NCBI GenBank assembly: GCA_964540655.1
Contig: CAZINR010000006.1
Coordinates: 1-36,865, forward strand
DNA: 36,865 nt
Direction of reading: 5' to 3'
DNA from: CAZQBY01 sp964540655
GTDB taxonomy: Archaea; Altiarchaeota; Altiarchaeia; JAFGQM01
The position numbers and the translations under genes were made by a program. This document shows positions 30,517 to 36,865 of the stretch, piece by piece. Position 1 is the stretch's first letter. Each line of letters starts with the position of its first letter. Under the pieces are notes generated by a model that was given only the letters and a program-made list of their open reading frames with translations, made no database searches and had not been told where the DNA came from.

Positions 30517-33500
30517 GCCGCCGCCTCCATCTCCTGCATGTCAACGCCGACAATCCTCGACAGCCCATCCTGCATGTGGACGCCTATGACCGAGTCCATA
30601 TGCTTGACGGTCTCCGGGTTGTGGCTGATTAGTATGAACTGCGAATCGCGCTTCTTCAAAAACCTTATCAGCCTCAGGACGTTCTCTTGGTCCAGCGCGG
30701 CGTCCACCTCGTCGAGTATATAGAACGGGCTGGGAGTCACGCTCTGCGTGGCCATGAGGAACGCGAGAGCCGTGAGAGTCTTCTCGCCCCCTGACAGCGA
30801 GTCTATGTTCATACCCTCCCTTCCGCGCGGCTTGACCTCCAGCACCAGCCCGGAGTTGAACGGGTCGCCTTCGTTCTCCAGCAGCAAACTGCCCTCGCTG
30901 GTGGGGTAGAGCTCCGAGACTATCTTGCCGAAATGCTCCTGCACCTTGTAGAACGCGTCGTAGAAGACCGCCCTCTTCTTCTCCTCTATGGTCTCGATCA
31001 AATCGTATATCTTCTCCTTCTCCATGTAGAGCTTCTCGTTCCTCTCCTTTATCTCGTGATACTGCTTCTCCAGCTCCTCGTACATGTCCACCGCGCGCAG
31101 GTTGACTCCCTCTATCGAGCCCAGCTCATTCTCCAGCTCCTTTATCCTGCTCTTGAGCTTCGGGATGTCGGCCCCTTCGAGCTCTTTCTTCGACGGCTTC
31201 TCCACCTCCTGGGCGGAGGCCCTTATCTCCTCCAGTTTCGTGTCCACCTTGGCCTTTCTGACCTCCAGGTCCTTGGACTCGTTCTTGAGCTTCTCTATCG
31301 ATGCCTCCAAGGTGCCCTTCTTCTCGCCGAACTCCTTCATCAGCTGGTTGAGCCTCTCCTGCTCCTTGAAGAACTTCTGAGACTCAGCCGTGACGAGCGA
31401 GTGCTTCTCCTCCAGCTCCTGCAGCTTCTTGCCCGACTCGGTTATCTGCTCTATGCTCTCCTGTATCTTCTGCTTGAATTTGGAGACGGATCTTTCGACC
31501 TCGTCCGTCTGGGTGTCCAGATCCTCTATCTTGGTACGCATTGACTCCATCTCGCCCCTGAGAGAGTTCTCCCTGGTCTGCAGCTCGTATTTGTGGTCCT
31601 TCAAATCGTGAATCTCATCATCTATGGTCTTCAGCACGCTTTTCATCTCGTTGAAGGCGCCCATGTTCATCTTGCCCTCTATTTCCTCCAGCTCCCTCTC
31701 CTGCCTGCCGATGTCCTTCTCCGCCTCGGACTTCCTGCCCTTGAGCTCCTTCTCTTGTGAGGACAGCTCGCGCATCTCTTTCTCCAGTCCGGCGATGCCC
31801 GATTTCAGAGACTCTACCCTGTCCGTGATGTTGGACTTCTTCTCCCTCATCAAATCGAGGTTTATCTTCTCCTTGCCCGCTAGCTGCTTCTCCAGCCTTT
31901 CCTTGCGGTCCTTGAGCCCGGATATCTCCTTCTTTATCTCCTCCAGCCGCTTCTTCTTGTCCTCGGTGCTGGAGAACGTCACCGCGCTCTTCTGGTAGTA
32001 GCCCCCGGTCATGGCGCCGCCGGCTGAGATTAAATCTCCCTCGAGCGTGGCCATCCTCTGCCTGCCTATGCCTATCCTGCGCGCAGCGTCGAGGTCCTTG
32101 ACGATGAGCGTGTCGCCGAATATGAAGTCGAACACCTTTTGATACTTCTTCTCGCACTTTATCAGGTCTTTGGCGTAGCCTATGACGCCCTCTCCCTTGG
32201 CGCCCTTGACCTCCGGCCCGTGCACCTTGTTGAGCGGCAGGAATGTGGCGCGGCCCACCTTCTGCTTGCGCAGGCCCTCTATGTAGAACTGTGCGGCCTT
32301 GTCGTCCCTGACCACCAGACAGCTGGATTTCTTGCCGGCCGCGGCCTCCAGGGCCTTCTTGTACTTGTCGGGCGACTTGCCCAGCTCGCTTACCTGCCCG
32401 ATGTAGCCCTTGCCCCGGTTCTCCCTTACGAACTTGAGCGACTCGCTCTCGCCCATTTTAGACTCCAGCCTCTCTATGGTCTTTATCTCGCTCTCCAGCC
32501 GGGCGAACTCCTGGAACAGCTCGGACAGCCCGGACTTCTTCTCCTCGAGCTCCTCGGCCATCTCCTCTATCTTCTCGGCCTCGGTCCCGAGCTTGGACAG
32601 CTCCTTGTCCCGCTCTTTGAGGTCTCCCTCGAGGCTCTTGAGCATGGCTTTTTTGTCCCTAAGCTCGTCTTTTATCTCGCCCTCCCGCTTGCCGATTATG
32701 TCCAGCTCCTTGTCTATTATAGTGAGCGATTTCTTGGTCTCGAAGAGCGCCTCCGATACAGCCTTCCTCTCCTTCTCCATGGCTATGAGCTCGGAGTTGT
32801 CGTACTTCTGGGTGGCTTCCTCCCGCTCTTTTTCTTTGGCCGCCAGCGCCTTCTCGACGCCCTTTATCTCATCCTTGAGCTTCTTCAGGTCGTTCTCCTT
32901 CTCCTTTATCCCCCCCTTCAGCTCCCTCTGCCTCTCGGCGTTCTCCTTGGCCCTCTCCTCCTGGGTGGCTATCTCGCCCTTGAGGAACTGTATCTCCTCC
33001 TGCTTTTTCTCAATCGCCGATTTCAGGGCGCCCATCTTGCCCTTTATCTCCCCCGTCTCGCCGCCGGAGGTCTTTATTATACTGTTGGTTATCTCCTCCA
33101 GTTTCTGCTCTATGCCGTCGACCTCCTCCTCTATCCGGGCCAGCTCTATTATCTTGACGTCCTTCTCCTTGTTGACCTCGTCTGCGCGCTTCTCGATTTC
33201 CCCGGCCTCGTTCTCCAGCTCGTAGAGCGCGGAATAGAGGTAGACGGAGCGACTGCTGCCCAGCTCCTCCTGCATGCCCCTGTACTTAACGGCAACTTCC
33301 CTATCCTTGCCTATCTCCTCCAGATAGCCCTTCTTCTCGGAGAGTATGAGATTGGTGTCGGAGATGCGCCGCTCCACGACAGCCAGCTCCTCCAGCGCCT
33401 TCTTCTTCTTCTCCTCGTAGCCGGATATGCCGGAGATGTCGTCCAGCATCTCACGCCTCTCGGCCGGCTTTATCTCTATGAACTTGGTGACGTCGTTCTG

Positions 33501-33893
33501 CATGACGATGTTGAAGCCGTCCTTGGGAATGGAGTGCTTGCCGAGTGCTTCGTGCAGGTTCTCCAGATTCGTCGCTATGGAGTTGAGCTTGTAGACGCTG
33601 CGGCCCTTGCGGTCCACCTTTCGCTTGATTTCCATAGCCTTGTCGCCCTTCTGAAACAGTAGGGAAACCTTGGCGTGGGGTACGCTGACCTTGCCGGAGT
33701 GTATCAGCTCCTGGGCCTTGGCCGCGCGCAGATGGCGGCTCGGATAGCCGAGGGCGAAACATATGCTGTCGATTATATTACTCTTCCCGCTGCCGTTGGG
33801 ACCGACGATTGCGCTGAGGCCTCTCGGGAACTCTAGGACAGTCGGCTTGCCGAATGACTTGAATCCCTTTATCTCCACCCTTCTGAGCTTCAT
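30513..33893 (-). CDS. smc: SMC chromosome segregation ATPase
   Basis: The product is 1126 residues. It is an ATP-dependent DNA-loop motor and chromosome organiser. Walker A GPNGSGKSN is at 31-39. Two long coiled coils flank the hinge (about 505-660, with GYIGQVSELGKSP and GRATFLPLN). Near the end come the LSGGEKTLTALAFL signature (about 1033) and Walker B FYILDEVDAALD (about 1057, catalytic Glu after Asp). Start ATG 33893 (MKLRRVEIKGFKSFG) is the family start; the 37 residues of the open frame upstream are not coding. The convergent-looking plus-strand frames here are Leu-rich shadows of the coiled coil. Confidence 0.97.
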   Translation of the reverse strand: MKLRRVEIKGFKSFGKPTVLEFPRGLSAIVGPNGSGKSNIIDSICFALGYPSRHLRAAKAQELIHSGKVSVPHAKVSLLFQKGDKAMEIKRKVDRKGRSVYKLNSIATNLENLHEALGKHSIPKDGFNIVMQNDVTKFIEIKPAERREMLDDISGISGYEEKKKKALEELAVVERRISDTNLILSEKKGYLEEIGKDREVAVKYRGMQEELGSSRSVYLYSALYELENEAGEIEKRADEVNKEKDVKIIELARIEEEVDGIEQKLEEITNSIIKTSGGETGEIKGKMGALKSAIEKKQEEIQFLKGEIATQEERAKENAERQRELKGGIKEKENDLKKLKDEIKGVEKALAAKEKEREEATQKYDNSELIAMEKERKAVSEALFETKKSLTIIDKELDIIGKREGEIKDELRDKKAMLKSLEGDLKERDKELSKLGTEAEKIEEMAEELEEKKSGLSELFQEFARLESEIKTIERLESKMGESESLKFVRENRGKGYIGQVSELGKSPDKYKKALEAAAGKKSSCLVVRDDKAAQFYIEGLRKQKVGRATFLPLNKVHGPEVKGAKGEGVIGYAKDLIKCEKKYQKVFDFIFGDTLIVKDLDAARRIGIGRQRMATLEGDLISAGGAMTGGYYQKSAVTFSSTEDKKKRLEEIKKEISGLKDRKERLEKQLAGKEKINLDLMREKKSNITDRVESLKSGIAGLEKEMRELSSQEKELKGRKSEAEKDIGRQERELEEIEGKMNMGAFNEMKSVLKTIDDEIHDLKDHKYELQTRENSLRGEMESMRTKIEDLDTQTDEVERSVSKFKQKIQESIEQITESGKKLQELEEKHSLVTAESQKFFKEQERLNQLMKEFGEKKGTLEASIEKLKNESKDLEVRKAKVDTKLEEIRASAQEVEKPSKKELEGADIPKLKSRIKELENELGSIEGVNLRAVDMYEELEKQYHEIKERNEKLYMEKEKIYDLIETIEEKKRAVFYDAFYKVQEHFGKIVSELYPTSEGSLLLENEGDPFNSGLVLEVKPRGREGMNIDSLSGGEKTLTALAFLMATQSVTPSPFYILDEVDAALDQENVLRLIRFLKKRDSQFILISHNPETVKHMDSVIGVHMQDGLSRIVGVDMQEMEAAA

Positions 33894-33933
33894 GGTTGGG
33901 GTAACGTTATACCGACTAATAATAAGGGTTGAA

Positions 33934-33943
33934 GATATAAAAA
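33934..33943. promoter_or_regulatory. TATA element between smc and the JAMM-like gene
   Basis: GATATAAAAA lies about 70 bp before the ATG at 34010 and about 45 bp before the smc ATG at 33893 (TTTTTATATC on the minus strand). It is a plausible shared element of the divergent pair. Confidence 0.4.
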
Positions 33944-34009
33944 GCTTAGTTGGATGGTTCAAAACGGCTGCTTTTTTAGGTTTCTGCCTGAAAATCACTG
34001 GCAAACAAA

Positions 34010-34798
34010 ATGGCTGCCAGAAGAGGCAAGAAGCGCCCCCCGGTGATGGTGAAGGTCCTCAGGGCCTTAAGGCGGGACTACCGCGAGAGGATGGCCAAGG
34101 CGGCTTTGGACGTCAGTCGCGGGAGCGAGTTCCTCAAGGGGGTTCGCGAGCACGCGCATGCCAAGAAGCCAAGGAGAACCCCCAAGGGCATCGCCATAAG
34201 GAAATACTACGGCGCCGTGCAGATGCGAGAGCCCAAACCCGGCGAGAGATACATCCTCCACACACACCCGTCATACGGCAGGCTCTCCATCCAGGACATG
34301 CTGATGTTTGTGGAGAACTTCAGGAAAAAGGGCGTATGGTCGGAGTCTGTGCACATTGTGGACTCGGGCCGGGCGGACCGGCACCTATTCCGCTCCATGG
34401 CCCCGGTGCGGGCAAGGCTCATGGACACGAAGAGGCGGCCCACCGAAGCGCATCAAGAAGCCGCCAAAAAAGCGGTTCACGAGGCCGCTAAGCTAATCGA
34501 CATCGCCGGCCGGGTTGTCATAAGGCCTGCCCAGAACCTGCGCAAAATGCCGCCGGAAAGGCTTAAGTCACTGCTGGACTATTTGAGGGAGCAGGCGAAG
34601 CTGGAGGCTGAATACGGGACCTTCACGCTGGACCCTAGGGCATTGAATAAGAGCTCAGAGCAGCACTATGCCGAGGTCTTGGACCACTTGGAGAAGAACT
34701 ACGGCGAGCTCTTCAGGATGAGGCACACACCGAACAAGGGCTACACCTATGACGCCTCTTCTGAGGCGTTCATCAAGGAAGATGCTTCCCCCTCATAA
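34010..34798 (+). CDS. unknown protein with a JAMM-like HTHP...S..D motif
   Basis: The product is 262 residues. A very basic head (MAARRGKKRPP) is followed by a region with ILHTHPSYGRLSIQDMLMF: H84-T-H86-P ... S93-x-x-D96, the pattern of zinc binding in JAMM/MPN+ peptidases (deubiquitinase-like, RadC-like). The spacing between the second His and Ser is one residue shorter than the commonest form, and I cannot place the upstream catalytic Glu with confidence. The C-terminal half is helical and charged. The protein is cytosolic. It is followed one base later by the polyprenyl synthase gene, but there is no obvious link. Confidence 0.55.
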   Translation: MAARRGKKRPPVMVKVLRALRRDYRERMAKAALDVSRGSEFLKGVREHAHAKKPRRTPKGIAIRKYYGAVQMREPKPGERYILHTHPSYGRLSIQDMLMFVENFRKKGVWSESVHIVDSGRADRHLFRSMAPVRARLMDTKRRPTEAHQEAAKKAVHEAAKLIDIAGRVVIRPAQNLRKMPPERLKSLLDYLREQAKLEAEYGTFTLDPRALNKSSEQHYAEVLDHLEKNYGELFRMRHTPNKGYTYDASSEAFIKEDASPS

Positions 34799-34799
34799 A

Positions 34800-35753
34800 A
34801 TGGACTTCAATGAACTTTTGGACGCCTACCAAGAGCAGATCGACTCTGCCATAAACGGTTATTTCGAAGCCAGGCTCAAGGATGCGCGCGCATATCATCC
34901 CCTCATCGGCGAAGTCTACTCCCAGCTGCGCGCATACGTAATGCGCAAGGGGAAGCGGCTGATGTCCGTGAGCACCCTGCTGACATACGAGGGCTACACC
35001 GGCAAAGTGGATGAAAAAGCCCTGCGCGCATGCGTCGCAGTCGAGCTCTACCGCCACGGCATCCTGGTCCACGACGACATGGCGGACGAGGACGAGACCA
35101 GGCGAGGAGAGCCGGCCCTGCACAAGCTCTTCGGCAAGAACACCGCCCTCTTCGCCGGCAACATGCTCAATGCCCTCGCCCTCGAGCTGCTATCCGACCT
35201 GGAGCCGCGCGCGGCGCGGTCCCTGCTGCAGGACTACCAGTTCGTCAACGAGTCGCAGATTCTGGACTGCGACTTCGAGAAGCGCGTCCCGTCCGTCGAG
35301 GAGTGGGGGGTCATGGCCTCCAGGCGCGCGGCCAGCGTCTTCCGCGCGACCATGCTGACCGGCGGTCTGGTCGCGGGGGCTCCGGAGGATGAACTGGAAA
35401 AGCTCAAAAATGCGGCCTTCCACATAGGCACCGCCTTCGACATACAGGACGACATCATCGGGCTGTATGAGCAGACCAACAACGACGTGGACAGAAGTAA
35501 GAAACCCTTACATATCTGCTATGCCTACCAGCTCGACGAGGGTTTCGGGAAGGTGTATGAAGAGGGCGATGTCGAGGAGATACGTAAGAAAGTAAGACAA
35601 TGCGGGGCTCTTCAAGCCGCGAAGGACTACTCGAAAAAACACGCCGAAGAAGCGGCGAAGCGCATCGAATACACCAAGATGTCCGAGAAGTCGAAGGGCT
35701 TCTATCTGAGCTTCATCGATTATATAACCGAATCGCTGGATTGGTACGAGTGA
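34800..35753 (+). CDS. polyprenyl (geranylgeranyl-type) diphosphate synthase
   Basis: The product is 317 residues. It adds isopentenyl diphosphate to allylic primers to make the C20 (or longer) chains of archaeal ether lipids. It has the first Asp-rich motif DDMAD followed by ED and RR (HDDMADEDETRRGEP), a KGKR substrate motif (RKGKRLM), and FDIQDDIIG as the second Asp-rich motif, with Gly where many have a final Asp, a common variant. Small residues before the first motif (YRHGILVHDD) would suit a C20-type chain. Product length cannot be fixed. Start ATG 34800 one base after the previous stop; the frame from 34749 is a shadow. Confidence 0.92.
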   Translation: MDFNELLDAYQEQIDSAINGYFEARLKDARAYHPLIGEVYSQLRAYVMRKGKRLMSVSTLLTYEGYTGKVDEKALRACVAVELYRHGILVHDDMADEDETRRGEPALHKLFGKNTALFAGNMLNALALELLSDLEPRAARSLLQDYQFVNESQILDCDFEKRVPSVEEWGVMASRRAASVFRATMLTGGLVAGAPEDELEKLKNAAFHIGTAFDIQDDIIGLYEQTNNDVDRSKKPLHICYAYQLDEGFGKVYEEGDVEEIRKKVRQCGALQAAKDYSKKHAEEAAKRIEYTKMSEKSKGFYLSFIDYITESLDWYE

Positions 35754-35775
35754 TCTTACCAAACGTTATAACTGC

Positions 35776-35783
35776 CTTTTATT
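35776..35783 (+). promoter_or_regulatory. TATA box of the vapBC pair
   Basis: CTTTTATT in an AT-rich gap, about 25 bp before the ATG at 35804; the transcript is probably leaderless. Confidence 0.45.
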
Positions 35784-35803
35784 CAATTATATTCTAATTA
35801 TAC

Positions 35804-36016
35804 ATGGAAACCGTCGAATGCGTTCCGAGGAAGTGGGGGAACTCCTTGGGCATCACTATACCGAAAGACGTGGCTAAAAGGCAAGGAATATCCGAAGGGA
35901 AGCCGGTCCGCATAACCCTCAATGCCAAGCCGGACCTTCACAGCCTCTTTGGAACCGCCAAGTTCTCCAAGAGCGCGCAGGAGATGAAGGACGAAGAGAG
36001 GTGGGCATGGGAGTAG
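35804..36016 (+). CDS. vapB: AbrB-type antitoxin (VapB-like)
   Basis: The product is 70 residues. The N-terminal half (VECVPRKWGNSLGITIPKDVAKR) is a swapped-hairpin AbrB/MazE DNA-binding domain. The rest is a flexible tail (FSKSAQEMKDEERWAWE) that would bind and block the toxin. It normally represses its own promoter together with the toxin. The end overlaps the toxin gene. Confidence 0.88.
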   Translation: METVECVPRKWGNSLGITIPKDVAKRQGISEGKPVRITLNAKPDLHSLFGTAKFSKSAQEMKDEERWAWE

Positions 36017-36375
36017 GCTATTTTCTGGACACTTATGCTCTGTATGAGATAATGGCCGGCAAACCAAGTTATCAGAAATATCTGGACAAGGACGCCAGCA
36101 CGTCGATTCTCAACATAGCCGAGTTGTATTATGCCCTTCTAAACAGGTTTGGCGAGGCCTTTGCAGAGGACAAGACCCTTCCGTTGTTCTCGATGGCCCT
36201 GCCGATAAAGCCGGTCACAATAAAACGTGCTATGCTGTTCAGGCTTAAGAACAAGCATAAAAGACTATCATATGCCGATTGTATAGGATATTATTTGGCA
36301 AAGGAAAACGGAATTAGATTCCTCACCGGGGACAAGGAATTCGAAGGACTTCCAAATGTGGAGTTCGTTAAGTGA
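36007..36375 (+). CDS. vapC: PIN-domain toxin (VapC-like)
   Basis: The product is 122 residues. It is a PIN-domain endoribonuclease toxin paired with the AbrB antitoxin. Acidic residues of the metal site are visible: FLDTYALYE, NIAELYYALL, SYADCIGYYLA and TGDKEFEGL. The start is ATG 36007 (GGTG upstream); GTG 36001 in the same frame is possible. It overlaps the antitoxin by 10 bases. The second half is clearly richer in A/T than its neighbours, a sign of transfer. It is convergent with nop5. Confidence 0.88.
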   Translation: MGVGYFLDTYALYEIMAGKPSYQKYLDKDASTSILNIAELYYALLNRFGEAFAEDKTLPLFSMALPIKPVTIKRAMLFRLKNKHKRLSYADCIGYYLAKENGIRFLTGDKEFEGLPNVEFVK

Positions 36376-36865
36376 TTATTTCTTCAGGCTCTCCGCCCTC
36401 TCCTCGCTCTCCTTCTTGAGCTTCCCGCCTATCTCTTTCCCGCCGTAGAAGTCAACTCTGGCCGCAATCGATATCTTGCCCGCCAGGCTGCGCGCGATGC
36501 GGCCCTTGTTGGTCTTGGCGGCCTGGCTTACCAGCGGGTGGACGTAGAGGACGCCGTACTTCGGGGGTTTCTTGCCCGTTTTCAAAAACCGGAACATCGC
36601 CTTCTGAGCGCCCAGGACCTGGACGGTCGAGGCGGGCAGCCTCGCCAGCTTCTCCAGCGAGCCGGCCTGCTCTAGCAGCAGCGCGCCGACGTAGGGGGTC
36701 GCCACAGCGGAGACGTTCGGGGCGATCTCGTTCATCGCCTTCTCTATGTATGCGCGCACACCGGACTCCTGCTTTGAAGATGCTGTTATGTTGCGCGCAT
36801 AGTCTTGTATGATCCTCAAATCCTCATCCGAAACCTCTGAGCCTATGGACTCCTTGGCTATCGGC
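36376..36865 (-). CDS. nop5: Nop5 (Nop56/58) C-terminal part, 5' end cut by window
   Basis: The frame stays open to the window edge (IAKESIGSEVSDEDLR before residue R of 36816), so the visible 162 residues are the C-terminal part of a protein of usually 370-430 residues. It is the scaffold of box C/D ribonucleoproteins, which bridges fibrillarin and L7Ae. Typical are APNVSAVATPYVGALLLEQA, GSLEKLARLPASTVQVLGAQ, KYGVLYVHPLV and GRIARSLAGKISIAARVDFY, the RNA-binding Nop domain. An alternative shorter start (TTG 36819) is not believed, because the homology continues upstream. It is convergent with vapC. Confidence 0.95.
   Translation of the reverse strand, partial: PIAKESIGSEVSDEDLRIIQDYARNITASSKQESGVRAYIEKAMNEIAPNVSAVATPYVGALLLEQAGSLEKLARLPASTVQVLGAQKAMFRFLKTGKKPPKYGVLYVHPLVSQAAKTNKGRIARSLAGKISIAARVDFYGGKEIGGKLKKESEERAESLKK

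Noticed and set aside
32139..33662. Long plus-strand frame opposite smc (507 codons, Leu/Tyr/Val-rich)
   Set aside because: It is the complement of the Glu/Lys-rich coiled coil of SMC, low in complexity and without any domain; SMC has full motifs on the minus strand.
33894..34004. N-terminal extension of SMC
   Set aside because: SMC proteins begin at the MKLRRVEIKGFKSFG strand; the extra residues cover the divergent promoter region.

Overview
The window is a stretch of an archaeal chromosome. The evidence is a SMC-ScpA-ScpB operon, archaeal Nop5 and fibrillarin (box C/D RNP proteins), a two-subunit type GMP synthetase, archaeal RibL- and TrpB2-type enzymes, 6-phospho-3-hexuloisomerase, class III (type IV pilin-like) signal peptides, a tRNA with a bulge-helix-bulge intron, and TATA boxes about 25 bp ahead of leaderless start codons. 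Genes are dense, often with ATGA overlaps, and GC is fairly high. The many cysteine-rich surface proteins and small unknowns fit a DPANN-type or early-branching euryarchaeal lineage, but the phylum cannot be fixed from this window.

Layout. 1-700: two coupled unknown genes on the minus strand. 737-1822: a membrane-anchored Cys-rich protein. 1819-2517: hisA. 2673-8700: an eleven-gene plus-strand operon that looks like a surface-filament system. It holds two tiny pilins, a SpoIIM-family membrane protein, a beta-helix protein with a pilin signal, six more proteins with canonical or degenerate class III-like N termini, and a DUF371 protein. 15163-8705 (minus): four surface proteins, namely two Cys-rich anchored proteins, a VIT/vWA protein and a beta-propeller protein. 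15242-17567: MscS channel, acylphosphatase, GMP synthase subunit B. 17569-19017: divergent thiL and ribL. 24404-19003 (minus): three more Cys-rich surface proteins (two carrying CGDGxC repeats) around a trpB2 gene. 24460-24977: a tRNA-Lys / tRNA-Ala locus with an intron, tandem repeats, a partial duplication of the tRNA 3' end and a strongly folding segment. 25054-26570: hxlB and a CorA-like protein. 28240-26557 (minus): fibrillarin, a methyltransferase-like protein and a small unknown. 29155-28274: a probable zinc metallopeptidase. 33893-29198 (minus): smc-scpA-scpB. 34010-35753: a JAMM-like protein and a polyprenyl synthase. 35804-36375: a VapBC toxin-antitoxin pair. 36865-36376 (minus): the C-terminal part of Nop5.

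The most unusual part is the cell-surface gene set. About 21 kb contain a filament operon plus eight anchored or secreted proteins, most of them rich in paired cysteines, with repeat units shared between genes at amino-acid level and partly at DNA level. Together they suggest a disulfide-rich envelope with one or more filaments. The pilus motor genes (ATPase, PilC-like platform, prepilin peptidase) are not in the window.
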